From positions 1-19,623 of the forward strand of contig UQTM01000060.1 of assembly GCA_900544025.1 (NCBI GenBank): DNA of 19,623 nt. Direction: 5' to 3'. Positions 6,902-15,320 of this stretch are shown here, in pieces (position 1 is the first letter of the stretch; every line of letters begins with the position of its first letter). Below the pieces are notes generated by a model that saw only the letters and a program-made list of their open reading frames with translations, did not search any database and was not told where the DNA came from. Made by a program: the position numbers and the translations under genes. Origin of the DNA: an uncultured Odoribacter sp. (lineage in GTDB: Bacteria > Bacteroidota > Bacteroidia > Bacteroidales > Marinifilaceae).

Positions 6902-8137
6902 GTGAATTTTGAATTTTTTATAGCCCGGAGATTATTGAAAGGCGACGGGACACGGGCCGTGTCGGTCCCAATCGTCAGGATAGCATTGGTCGGCATAGCC
7001 TTGGGGGTATGTGTGATGTTGCTGTCGATTTTCATCATTACAGGCTTTAAAAAAGAAATTACGGATAAACTGTCGGGTTTCGACGCCCATCTGAATATTG
7101 TGGCGTACGATAATAACAGTTCGTTTACCGGGAATGAAATTCTGGCGGGCGATTCTTTAATGACGGGGATTCGGAATTTGCCGGAGGTGAGAGAGGCTTA
7201 CGTTTATATCACCCGTCCTGCTATTCTGAAAAGCAAGGAGGAGATTCACGGGATTATATTGAGGGGGATAGATAGCTCCTATTCGGCCTCTTTTTTCCGG
7301 CAGCATCTGGTGGACGGGACCTTCCCGGATTACCGGGGGGAAGGAACTTCGAACGAAATTGTGCTGTCGGCTTCCGTGGCTTCTTTGCTGGGATTGAAAA
7401 CAGGCGACAGGGTGGCTTCTCATTTTGTGCAGGATCAGCCCCGGGTAAGAATGTTTACGGTGGCGGGTATTTATGATACCGGTTTTAAGGAATACGACGA
7501 TATCATGGTGCTGTGTGATTTGCGCCATTTACAAAAGTTAAACGGCTGGGAAAAGAACGAGGTGTCGGGGATTGCCATAGAGCTGAAAGATATTACCCGG
7601 ACAGCGGAAGTGAAAGAGAAAGTGGATGCCTTACTGCCGTGGGACGACGACGATAATTTTTATAAGCTGGAGACTTTGCGGGAAACGGCTCCTCAGGTGT
7701 TCGACTGGCTCGACCTGTTGAATATGAATGTTTGGGTTATTCTGGTACTGATCGTGATTGTGGCGGTATTCAATATGGTGTCGGGGTTACTGATCCTGAT
7801 TTTGGATAAAACTTCACTGATCGGGATATTGAAAGCGTTGGGCTACCGGGATGCCGGTTTGCGAAAACTGTTCCTTTACATTTCGATAGCATTGACGGGG
7901 AGAGGGATGTTGCTGGGGAATGTTTTGGCATTGATTTTGGGTGGCTTGCAGTATAAATTTAAATTGATAACGCTGGATGCCAGTTCCTATTACATGGATA
8001 CTGTTCCGGTGCATTTCGATTGGTTTTATTGGCTACTGCTGAATGTGGGTGTCCTGTTGATCTCGGTTTTGATGTTGGTGGTTCCGACAATGCTGATTTC
8101 TAAGATCAAACCGATCAAAGCGATCCGGTTCGAATAG
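6902..8137 (+). CDS. LolC/LolE-like FtsX-family ABC permease
   Basis: A 411-residue inner-membrane permease. It begins with the family N-terminus MNFEFFIARRL, then has one membrane segment (about residues 25-49), a large periplasmic domain, and three C-terminal segments (about 276-301, 323-349, 375-398), ending in the usual PIKAIRFE tail. This is the LolC/LolE topology; in proteobacteria such permeases with ATPase LolD pull lipoproteins out of the inner membrane for transfer to LolA. No ATPase gene is nearby, so it would have to use a LolD-type subunit encoded elsewhere. The start is GTG at 6902: the in-frame stop at 6881-6883 leaves no ATG upstream, and the N-terminus matches relatives exactly from there. 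A lipoprotein-release role is inferred from family and topology. Confidence 0.9.
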   Translation: MNFEFFIARRLLKGDGTRAVSVPIVRIALVGIALGVCVMLLSIFIITGFKKEITDKLSGFDAHLNIVAYDNNSSFTGNEILAGDSLMTGIRNLPEVREAYVYITRPAILKSKEEIHGIILRGIDSSYSASFFRQHLVDGTFPDYRGEGTSNEIVLSASVASLLGLKTGDRVASHFVQDQPRVRMFTVAGIYDTGFKEYDDIMVLCDLRHLQKLNGWEKNEVSGIAIELKDITRTAEVKEKVDALLPWDDDDNFYKLETLRETAPQVFDWLDLLNMNVWVILVLIVIVAVFNMVSGLLILILDKTSLIGILKALGYRDAGLRKLFLYISIALTGRGMLLGNVLALILGGLQYKFKLITLDASSYYMDTVPVHFDWFYWLLLNVGVLLISVLMLVVPTMLISKIKPIKAIRFE

Positions 8138-8186
8138 AAAGAGAGATGAAAACGGTTTACCGGGAAATTGCCGAATCTGTTTTAGA

Positions 8187-8948
8187 ATGAACATAAAAGA
8201 ATACATACGACAAAATTTATATCCTCACCGGAAAGGGATTATGGGCACAGTGATTGTTCATTTGCTGGCGCTGATCGTCTTGCTTTCCGTTCAGATTTCA
8301 AGAATGGAAGTCCCTTCTGCTATTGAGATCCTTGTGGAATTGCCGGAACCGGAGGAGATAAAGAAGGCGCTTGAGGAAAGAGAGAAGAAAGAGGAGATAC
8401 AGCGAAAGAGCGCCACCGAAGAAGTGGAGCAAATGTTACGTTCCATTGCTGTGAACGAGAATGCGGATAAGAGCCGGACAAGCAAGCCGGAATCGAACGT
8501 ACAGGCTTATATCGACGAGGTGATGGCAGAGCTGGAAAATGGAGAGAATGTAGGCCGGGACGGACGTTACAAGCCTAAGCGGGATAAGGATTTCCTGAAA
8601 GACAGTTTGCAAAATATTCGTGACCGCAAGGAACAGGCTTTGGATTCCTTGAAATCGACGTTTTATTCCGGAAAGAGCAGCGTTTCTTATAATTTGAAAG
8701 ACCGTTACGCCAGAGTATTGCCGATTCCCGTGTTTAAATGTGAATTCGGGGGAACGGTGGTTGTAAACATAGCTGTAAATCCGAAAGGAGCCGTCCAAAA
8801 GGCGGAGGTGGACGCATCACAGTCGCAGGCGGACGATTGCTTGTGGCGGGTGGCGGCAGACGCTGCCCTGAAATCGCTTTTTAATGTGAAGGCCGATGCT
8901 CCGGCTTTACAATATGGGACAATCACTTATCATTTTGTGAAACAGTGA
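8187..8948 (+). CDS. TonB-like energy transducer
   Basis: A 253-residue protein with a short cytoplasmic N-terminus, one membrane anchor (about residues 18-38), a long highly charged, probably coiled-coil linker (about 50-165, rich in Glu, Lys and Arg), and a C-terminal TonB-type domain (about 185-253: GGTVVVNIAVNPKGAVQKAEVD then the ending GTITYHFVKQ). It would couple inner-membrane proton-motive force to outer-membrane receptors. The usual Pro-rich (Lys-Pro/Glu-Pro) spacer is absent and replaced by charged helix. No exbB or exbD gene is in the window. It follows the permease gene by 49 bp and could share its transcript. It may alternatively be a TonB-fold protein with a structural, non-transport role. 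Confidence 0.82.
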   Translation: MNIKEYIRQNLYPHRKGIMGTVIVHLLALIVLLSVQISRMEVPSAIEILVELPEPEEIKKALEEREKKEEIQRKSATEEVEQMLRSIAVNENADKSRTSKPESNVQAYIDEVMAELENGENVGRDGRYKPKRDKDFLKDSLQNIRDRKEQALDSLKSTFYSGKSSVSYNLKDRYARVLPIPVFKCEFGGTVVVNIAVNPKGAVQKAEVDASQSQADDCLWRVAADAALKSLFNVKADAPALQYGTITYHFVKQ

Positions 8949-8979
8949 CAAAAGACATTTTTAGATTTTAAAATTATAA

Positions 8980-9010
8980 TTTCAGATTTTAAATAATTAC
9001 GCTATCTTTG
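8980..9010 (+). promoter_or_regulatory. Probable promoter for the GH16-like/comF pair
   Basis: An exact -7 element TATCTTTG (9003-9010) lies 38 bp before the ATG. The upstream 4-mer TTTC (8980-8983), one base off TTTG, is 19 bp away, within the accepted spacing. The surrounding DNA is AT-rich. Confidence 0.7.
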
Positions 9011-9047
9011 CTACATTATAGGTGGTGAATCGTATTGGATATTTATT

Positions 9048-10463
9048 ATGGGTTTACTTTCATTTTTATTTCAGAAGAATAAAATCATTCGTAGTACTCA
9101 TGAGGCTGAAATGTTTCGCGAAGTATTCCGGGAAAATTATGAGCTTTATGTAAAAGTTGGGAAAAGTGAAGATTTGAAGCGTTTCCAGGAATTGGGGGAA
9201 TATATCGACAGCCCGTTATTCAAGCAAAGACGTAAAGAAATCGATTCTCTTTCTTATGCCGGCAGTGAGTATTACAATGCCGAAAAACAGTACAAGCAGC
9301 TATTGAAGTCGAAAAAATTAAGGGCTTATTTTCTGATTCGTGACTCCGAAGAACTGAAAGGATATCTGCGGGTGAAGGAATCAGAGGCTTATAAGGAATA
9401 TTCGAAATTGCGGGTGGTGATTATGTCGCCGGGCTTCGACAAAAAATTGCATGCTGCAGAATTCGCCGCTTATCGCGAAATTATCAAATCGCCTAAAATC
9501 GCGGCTTTGATCCGTTTGGAAAAGAGTTCGAAATTCAAGTATTATACCGAACTGAAAGATACCGACCAGCCTGCGGAATTCGAACGGCTTACCGCTTTCG
9601 TCCAGTCGGACGACTTTAAAAAGAACCGGGCTTATCTGATCGATAAGAAACGTTATCTGACGACCGACGATTATAAGTTGCTGTGCGAGTACGAAGAATT
9701 GAAGAAACGCCCGGATATTGCCAAATACCATGCTTTGAACGAAGACCCTTATTTCAACAGCATGTTGAAATGGGAAGAGGTGTTCAAAGACGATTTCAAT
9801 ACGGGAAAACTCGACGAAAACAGCTGGATCACGCGTTATTATGCCGGAGACCGTTTCCTGAACGATACGTATGGGGTGGGAAATGATGTACAGTTATATA
9901 CCAAAGACAACATTTCTTTCAATGATTCGGCTGTCTGCCTGAATTTCAGGAAAGAATCGATTATCGGAAAATATTGGGATGCAAACCTCGGCATCCGGGA
10001 ACGGAAATATGAATATACTTCGGGTTTATTGAGCTCCGCCACTTTCTTAAGGCAAAAATACGGGCGTTTTGAAGCGAAGATAAAACTTAACCGGAATGGA
10101 CTGACGCAATGTTTTTGGCTGATGGGCGACACTTACCTGCCTCATATCAATATCATGAAGAGCGATGGGAAGGGGCTTACAATGGGAAGTATTTCTTCCG
10201 GTAAGGCTGAGGTCGCCTCTAATGAAGAGTTGCTGAAAACGCTGGAATTAGGAAACGATTATTATATTTTCACGCTGGAGTGGACAAAAGATAAATTGGT
10301 GTGGATGATCAATGATTTGGTGGTGAAGGAAGTGCGTGAAAACATCCCGGATGTTCCGATGTATGTCGGTTTTAACCTGGGAACTACCGTTGCTCCGAAC
10401 GACCATAGCCTGCCGGGAAAAATGGAGATCGATTGGGTGAAAGTCTATAAACTTAAAAATTAA
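9048..10463 (+). CDS. Helical-repeat protein with degenerate GH16-like domain
   Basis: A 471-residue protein with no signal peptide or membrane segment, so it is probably cytoplasmic. Residues 1-240 are predicted alpha-helical and contain a recurring motif S/T-x-x-[LFY]-K, seen as SEDLK (40), SPLFK (55), SEELK (100), SEAYK (112), SSKFK (160), SDDFK (187) and TDDYK (206). Residues 243-471 look like a concanavalin-A-fold family-16 glycoside hydrolase domain: FKDDFNTGKLDENSW, GRFEAKIKL (339-347), FWLMG (356-360) and a C-terminal IDWVKVYKL strand. At the catalytic site, where GH16 enzymes have ExDxxE, it reads HINIMK (366-371), so nucleophile, assisting Asp and acid/base are all replaced. A hydrolase activity is therefore unlikely; a carbohydrate- or protein-binding role is possible. 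It is 21 bp upstream of comF. Function unknown. Confidence 0.85.
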   Translation: MGLLSFLFQKNKIIRSTHEAEMFREVFRENYELYVKVGKSEDLKRFQELGEYIDSPLFKQRRKEIDSLSYAGSEYYNAEKQYKQLLKSKKLRAYFLIRDSEELKGYLRVKESEAYKEYSKLRVVIMSPGFDKKLHAAEFAAYREIIKSPKIAALIRLEKSSKFKYYTELKDTDQPAEFERLTAFVQSDDFKKNRAYLIDKKRYLTTDDYKLLCEYEELKKRPDIAKYHALNEDPYFNSMLKWEEVFKDDFNTGKLDENSWITRYYAGDRFLNDTYGVGNDVQLYTKDNISFNDSAVCLNFRKESIIGKYWDANLGIRERKYEYTSGLLSSATFLRQKYGRFEAKIKLNRNGLTQCFWLMGDTYLPHINIMKSDGKGLTMGSISSGKAEVASNEELLKTLELGNDYYIFTLEWTKDKLVWMINDLVVKEVRENIPDVPMYVGFNLGTTVAPNDHSLPGKMEIDWVKVYKLKN

Positions 10464-10484
10464 TGCCTGCCGGCAACTAAACCA

Positions 10485-11201
10485 ATGTGTCATGGGGTAG
10501 CTCTTTTTCATCCGGTGGCGCATCTGCTTTATCCGTTGTCGGAACTGTTGTTTCCCCGCTTGTGTGTGGTGTGTGGGAACTGTTTGGTGGAAAGCGAGAG
10601 ATATATTTGTTCGGCTTGCCTGGCCGATCTGCCTGTTGTTGAAAATTCCCGGGACGCAGGGAAAAATATTCTGGATACTTTCCCGCTGCCTTTTCGTCCC
10701 TGCCGTTTTTATTCCCTTTTTTATTACAATAAGTACAGCGATTACCGGCAGTTGATTTTTGCTGTAAAGTATCGTTCCCGGAAAAAATTAGGCGTTTATT
10801 TAGGACGTATGCTGGGAGCGTGCATCCCGGCAGATGCGGGGATCGACGGCATCGTTCCTGTTCCCCTTCATCCCTTGCGGGAAAAAGAACGCGGATTTAA
10901 TCAGGCCTTTCAGATAGCCCTGGGGATACGGGAAGTGACCGGACTTGAAATATATTCCGATGTACTTGTCCGGATAAAGGATAATGTATCTCAGACCGGA
11001 AAAACTTCCGGCGAAAGAAAGGAAAATGTGGAAAATATATTTAAATTGCATGATCCGGTGAAAGTTATGGGTAAGCATATTTTACTGGTGGACGATGTGA
11101 TGACGACGGGGGCAACTTTGGGAGCTTGCATGCTGGCTTTGAGAGGAGCGGAAAATGTTTCGTTCAGTTTGGCTTGTGTGGCACAGGCGGCGGACTTCTG
11201 A
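10485..11201 (+). CDS. comF: ComF family phosphoribosyltransferase-like protein
   Basis: A 238-residue ComF-type protein. It has an N-terminal double zinc-finger, C27-x2-C30 and C42-x2-C45, and a phosphoribosyltransferase fold whose PRPP-binding loop is VDDVMTTGAT (202-211). The preceding segment PVPLHPLREKERGFNQA is a strong ComF hallmark. ComF proteins take part in DNA uptake in competent bacteria and are widespread in non-competent ones, where their cytoplasmic task is less clear; PriA-linked roles have been reported. It starts 21 bp after the GH16-like gene and is probably cotranscribed with it. Family assignment is very safe; the role here is not. Confidence 0.95.
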   Translation: MCHGVALFHPVAHLLYPLSELLFPRLCVVCGNCLVESERYICSACLADLPVVENSRDAGKNILDTFPLPFRPCRFYSLFYYNKYSDYRQLIFAVKYRSRKKLGVYLGRMLGACIPADAGIDGIVPVPLHPLREKERGFNQAFQIALGIREVTGLEIYSDVLVRIKDNVSQTGKTSGERKENVENIFKLHDPVKVMGKHILLVDDVMTTGATLGACMLALRGAENVSFSLACVAQAADF

Positions 11202-11324
11202 TGGGGAATGTGTTTTTTCCTCTCCGGGATGCCTTGGGGAAGAAGAGCGGTTTCCAGCGTTGTTTGTTCTATTTTAATTTTATGGATACTTGCTTTTCGG
11301 TAACTTTATATCGTTTTTATCACG

Positions 11325-11332
11325 TATATTTG
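11325..11332 (+). promoter_or_regulatory. Candidate -7 element upstream of the Ig-like lipoprotein operon
   Basis: TATATTTG exactly matches the Bacteroidetes -7 consensus TAnnTTTG and sits 88 bp before the chosen start of the next gene, in the 200-bp gap after comF. A good TTTG -33 element is not present at the expected distance, so this is a weaker promoter call. Confidence 0.5.
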
Positions 11333-11419
11333 TCAGGACGGGAAAGCCGCCGGAAGTTTTTGACCGGAGGCTGCCGGTAGGGAGGGGAGATAAATTGTTA
11401 ATTTTTGATGTGTTTTAGA

Positions 11420-13270
11420 ATGATGAACAGACGCGACTGGGTTGTTTTCTTTCAGTTCCTCGTGGGGACATTATTGCTGATCGTATTGTTTCATGCCTGT
11501 GCAAACCGGGGCTATCCGGAAGGAGGGCCTAAAGATACCACTCCGCCTAAGGTTGTTGGAGAGATGCCTCTTTCATACAGTACCAATTTCAACAAAAAAC
11601 GGGCGAATATTTATTTTGACGAATATGTTCAGCTGAAAGATATTACCAGTAAATTTATTATTTCTCCTCCTCAGAAAAAAAGTCCCAAAGTGAGGTTGAT
11701 GGGGAAATATGTGCAGGTAGATTTCTTGGATACGTTACGTCCCAACACCACTTATAGTCTTGATTTTGCGGACGCCATCGTCGATAATAACGAAGGGAAT
11801 CCTCTGGGATTTTACCGGTATGTTTTCTCTACCGGGAATACGATCGACTCGTTGGAATTGAGCGGTAATGTCGTGAATGCGGAAAGCGGGGAACCGGTGT
11901 TGAATATGTTTGTCCTGTTATATGAAAACCATGCCGATTCCGTTCCATTGACCGAGTTGCCGAACTACGTGGCCCGTACCGACAGCTCCGGCTTTTTCCG
12001 CCTGACGAATTTAAAGGATACGGTTTACCGGGTGGTGGCTTTGGGAGATAATAACCGGGATTATAAATACACACCGGAAGGAGAAATGTTTGCTTTTCTG
12101 GACTCGACTGTCCGTCCGGTAGTGCTTCCTATGGTGAGGCAGGATACCATTACCCGGATCGATTCGATTGTAGGCACGGATACCATTACTTCCGATAGCA
12201 TATCTACGGTACGTTACCTGGCTTATGGCCCGAATAACCTGTATTTACGCCTCTTTATGGAAGACCTTACCCAGTTGTATATGGCGAATGACGACCGTAA
12301 AGAGCGGGAACGACTGGAATTTATATTCAGCATCCCTGCACAGAACGATTTTGAGATTACGCTTTGGGATACGCTGGCGACAGAGCCTTTGCCTGAAAAT
12401 TGGTATATCAAGGAGCATTCTGCCGGGAACGATACGATCAGTATCTGGATCAAGGATTCTACCGTATATAAACGGGATACCTTGCATTTTATCGTGAATT
12501 ATCTGCGAACCGACAGTTTGGGGCGTTCCATGTATGCGGATACGAATCGTTATGTATTCCGGGATAAGCCGGAGCCTAAACGGGGACGGAAGAAAGAAGA
12601 ACCGAAAACACCTCAGATAAAATTTTTGACGATCAATTCGAATGCTTCGGGAGAATTCGACAAGAACAGGCGGATTACCGTTTCGTTCGACAGACCGATT
12701 CATAGAGAGGATATCGAACATATACAATTGTTGCAGAAAGTGGATACATTGTGGGAGCCGAAAGAATTTAAGATCGTAGAAGACTCTTTGAAAATCCGTC
12801 AGTTTTATGTAGATACGGAATTGGAATTTGAAAAAGAATATATGCTGAAGGTGGATTCCGGCATGATCCATGATATATACGGCAGGCATAACAATAAGCT
12901 GGAAAGGGCGTTTAAGATCCGTCCGGAGGAATATTATGGGAACATCATGCTGAATATGAAAGGGGTTGAAGGGGACGTCATCGTGCAGCTCTACAAGGCG
13001 GACGCAGGAAAATCGGATAACGGGAAACGGAAATTTGCCGTTGTTGCCGAAAGAAGGACAAACAAAGACGGAATAGTTACGTTTAATTTTTTGCAGGAAG
13101 GAAAATATAGGCTTCGTGCCATATTAGACCGGAATGGAAACGGTAAATGGGATACCGGTTTGTATTTGAAAAACCGGCAGCCGGAAGAAATCATTTATTT
13201 GCCGGTAGAAATCAATGTAAAGCAGAATTTTGATTTTGAGCAGGAATTTGATTTACAGAAACATTATTGA
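11420..13270 (+). CDS. Ig-like (Big_5) domain lipoprotein
   Basis: A 616-residue secreted protein. The signal peptide (MMNRRDWVVFF then a hydrophobic stretch) ends in LFHAC, a somewhat unusual lipobox with lipidated Cys27. ATG at 11408 and TTG at 11405 are also in frame, but 11420 or 11423 gives the best signal peptide. A bacterial Ig-like domain of the Big_5/SbsA type follows immediately (about 45-140: TPPKVVGEMPLS... PNTTYSLDFADAI...). Further beta-domains follow, including an internal second Ig-like domain and a C-terminal part with DRNGNGKWDTG, a calcium-loop-like element. Unlike the two DUF4625 proteins, the residues after Cys are not acidic (ANRGYPEGG), so it may face the periplasm. It heads an operon with DUF3108 and DUF4837 genes. 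Its function is unknown; an envelope structural role is likely. Confidence 0.85.
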   Translation: MMNRRDWVVFFQFLVGTLLLIVLFHACANRGYPEGGPKDTTPPKVVGEMPLSYSTNFNKKRANIYFDEYVQLKDITSKFIISPPQKKSPKVRLMGKYVQVDFLDTLRPNTTYSLDFADAIVDNNEGNPLGFYRYVFSTGNTIDSLELSGNVVNAESGEPVLNMFVLLYENHADSVPLTELPNYVARTDSSGFFRLTNLKDTVYRVVALGDNNRDYKYTPEGEMFAFLDSTVRPVVLPMVRQDTITRIDSIVGTDTITSDSISTVRYLAYGPNNLYLRLFMEDLTQLYMANDDRKERERLEFIFSIPAQNDFEITLWDTLATEPLPENWYIKEHSAGNDTISIWIKDSTVYKRDTLHFIVNYLRTDSLGRSMYADTNRYVFRDKPEPKRGRKKEEPKTPQIKFLTINSNASGEFDKNRRITVSFDRPIHREDIEHIQLLQKVDTLWEPKEFKIVEDSLKIRQFYVDTELEFEKEYMLKVDSGMIHDIYGRHNNKLERAFKIRPEEYYGNIMLNMKGVEGDVIVQLYKADAGKSDNGKRKFAVVAERRTNKDGIVTFNFLQEGKYRLRAILDRNGNGKWDTGLYLKNRQPEEIIYLPVEINVKQNFDFEQEFDLQKHY

Positions 13271-13350
13271 CAGGGAAAAATAGAAATCAGGAGATTTGAG
13301 AGATTGTGCCGGACGGTGAATGTTTCAGGTTTCCATAGCGGAAATGAGGT

Positions 13351-14121
13351 ATGAAGAAAGCGCTATTGATAATTTTTATCGTATGCCAGGGAATGTCTCT
13401 CTTTGCCCAAAAAAACTATCCTCTGATAGAGGATTTGGTATATGACGGGTACTATAATTGGGGCTTCATCTGGGTAAAAGCGGGGAGGGTAGAATTTTCG
13501 CTGAAAAAGTCGGATAAGTATCCTGATGCCCAGATATTGAATGTGGTGGGCTATTCATTGCCTTCCTGGGACTGGGTGTTTAATATCCGGGATACACTAA
13601 CTTCGATTCATAATTCCAAGACTTTTTTACCGTACGAGTTTTCGAGAAAAGCGCATGAGGGGAATTACCACAAGACTTTCGATTACCGGTTCGATTATCA
13701 GGATTCGCTGATTTACGGAGATATTCACCGGATAGGCAGATACAGGAAAGCGGATACGGTTAAGCTACAGGAATGGACTTATGATATGCTTTCTGTGGCC
13801 TGGATGGCGCGGGAATTGGATTTCGACAAATTCCAGAAAAACGAGATTATCCCTATAAAAATTTTAATTGACAGCAAAATTTACGATCTTTACATTCGGT
13901 ACTTAGGTACCAGTAAAATAAAGGCGGACGGGCAACGGCAGGAATGTTATATGTTTTCGCCCTTATTGGTGGAAGGAGATGTATTTAAAGGAGGCGAGAC
14001 GATGAAAATCTGGGTCAGTAAGGATGAATACAGAATCCCGATTATGGTGGAAACAAAAATATTGGTGGGCTCCGTGAAGGGGATCATCGACAGGAAAGCC
14101 AGTAAATGGGAGAAAAAGTGA
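13351..14121 (+). CDS. DUF3108 domain protein
   Basis: A 256-residue secreted protein with a clear signal peptide (MKKALLIIFIVCQGMSLFAQ) and likely cleavage after AQ. The body is beta-rich with YDGYYNWGFIWVKAGRVEFSL near the N-terminus, a typical DUF3108 opening, and the later segment RIPIMVETKILVGSVKGI. No catalytic motif is apparent. It lies 80 bp after the Ig-like lipoprotein gene and 26 bp before the DUF4837 gene. DUF3108 proteins are periplasmic, of unknown function, and often next to envelope genes. Family assignment is from recognition of the opening and C-terminal motifs. Confidence 0.85.
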   Translation: MKKALLIIFIVCQGMSLFAQKNYPLIEDLVYDGYYNWGFIWVKAGRVEFSLKKSDKYPDAQILNVVGYSLPSWDWVFNIRDTLTSIHNSKTFLPYEFSRKAHEGNYHKTFDYRFDYQDSLIYGDIHRIGRYRKADTVKLQEWTYDMLSVAWMARELDFDKFQKNEIIPIKILIDSKIYDLYIRYLGTSKIKADGQRQECYMFSPLLVEGDVFKGGETMKIWVSKDEYRIPIMVETKILVGSVKGIIDRKASKWEKK

Positions 14122-14147
14122 TAATGGTTCCTATTAATATATGATAT

Positions 14148-15197
14148 ATGAAAGCACGTTTCTTATTAAATTTAATTTTGCTGGCATTGGTCATGTCAGT
14201 TGTTTCCTGTAAGGAGGGGAAAAAGGGAGGCCGGAATTTATTGCCTCCTGTTTCCGGAGCAACGAACGAAATTTTAGTGGTGATGAATAAAGCCCTGTGG
14301 GACGGCCCTATGGGCGATACGGTTAAAAATTTCTTTCAGCAGCCGCAATTGGGCTTGCCTCAGTCGGAGCCGATGTTCGATGTCATCAACTTGCCTTTGG
14401 CGAATTTTGAAAAGAATGTGAAGTCGCACCGGAATGTGCTGCTCGTCGAGATTTCGCCGAGAGTGGATACGACGGCTTTGTTATTCAAAGATAGCCCTTG
14501 GGCGAGGACACAAAAAATGTTCAGGCTTACCGCGACTTCCGATTCCGCTTTTTACCGTTTGTTCGATGAAAATAAAGAGAGGATTATGTCTGTTTTCGCT
14601 AAAGCGGAACGCGACCGGTTGATCGATGTGTATAAGAAAACATCCGACAATAAGATATTCAATTTGTTTAAAAACAAATATAAGATGCTGCTATATTGTC
14701 CCGGCGGATACATTGTAAATAAAGATACCAATAATTTTGTCTGGATATCTGCCGAAACCAGGGTGGATAGTAAGGGAATTATCTTTTTCCAGGAAACTTA
14801 TGAAAATCAGGTTCAGTTGAACTATCAGATCATCATGGACAGAATGAATGAGGTTCTGAAACAATATATTCCGGGATCTGTTCCTAATTCATGGATGGCA
14901 TTGGATATGAAAACGCCGGTGACGGCAGCGACTTATAATTATCAGGGAGCTTATTATGCCGTGATGATCCGGGGGTTGTGGAACGTGCAGAACGATTTTA
15001 TGGGTGGTCCGTATGTGATTAATACAATATTGGACGAAGAACATAACCGGATTATCTATATGATGGCTTATGTCTATGCGCCGGAAGGAAAGAAACGGAA
15101 TATTTTGAGACAGGTGGAAAACATTCTTTATACGGTGGATATAGATTATGAAAAAGAAGGGAACAAGAGTGAAACGGCTTCTGCTCCTGCGAAATAG
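14148..15197 (+). CDS. DUF4837 family lipoprotein
   Basis: A 349-residue lipoprotein with signal peptide MKARFLLNLILLALVMSVVSC and lipidated Cys21 (lipobox VVSC). The next residues are KEGKKGG, not the acidic run of surface lipoproteins, so a periplasmic outer-membrane position is more likely. Recognisable family features are SGATNEILVVMNKALWDGPMGD after the linker, and the later WNVQNDFMGGPYVIN segment. DUF4837 is restricted to Bacteroidetes and of unknown function. It is the last gene before the terminator at 15218 and most likely shares a transcript with the two preceding genes. Assignment fairly safe, function not. Confidence 0.87.
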   Translation: MKARFLLNLILLALVMSVVSCKEGKKGGRNLLPPVSGATNEILVVMNKALWDGPMGDTVKNFFQQPQLGLPQSEPMFDVINLPLANFEKNVKSHRNVLLVEISPRVDTTALLFKDSPWARTQKMFRLTATSDSAFYRLFDENKERIMSVFAKAERDRLIDVYKKTSDNKIFNLFKNKYKMLLYCPGGYIVNKDTNNFVWISAETRVDSKGIIFFQETYENQVQLNYQIIMDRMNEVLKQYIPGSVPNSWMALDMKTPVTAATYNYQGAYYAVMIRGLWNVQNDFMGGPYVINTILDEEHNRIIYMMAYVYAPEGKKRNILRQVENILYTVDIDYEKEGNKSETASAPAK

Positions 15198-15217
15198 AAA
15201 TAAAACAACTCATTGGG

Positions 15218-15258
15218 AACACCGGAAATAAATCTGTTTTATTTCCGGTGTTTTGTTT
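15218..15258 (+). terminator. Intrinsic terminator after the DUF4837 gene
   Basis: A 15-bp perfect stem: aacaccggaaataaa (15218-15232) pairs with 15238-15252 around a 5-nt loop tctgt, followed by ttgttt. It closes the Ig-like/DUF3108/DUF4837 operon 20 bp after its last stop codon. Confidence 0.9.
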
Positions 15259-15293
15259 CTGCCGATTAGCTGGCTAAAAACCGCTTTATTTGC

Positions 15294-15301
15294 TAAATTT
15301 G
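15294..15301 (+). promoter_or_regulatory. Candidate -7 element of the namZ-like/asmA-like operon
   Basis: TAAATTTG exactly matches TAnnTTTG. It lies 20 bp before the ATG at 15321 and directly downstream of the terminator, where a new promoter is expected. No good TTTG -33 element was seen at 19-21 bp, so it may depend on an activator or be weak. Confidence 0.55.
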
Positions 15302-15320
15302 CGGGACAAAACGAAAAAGA

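Noticed and set aside
11126..11380. 84-residue frame on the plus strand between comF and the Ig-like gene
   Set aside because: It starts inside comF in another frame and shows no family resemblance; its second half runs over the candidate promoter.
12245..12889. 214-residue frame on the minus strand
   Set aside because: Entirely antisense to the Ig-like lipoprotein gene, with no start context, signal or motif.
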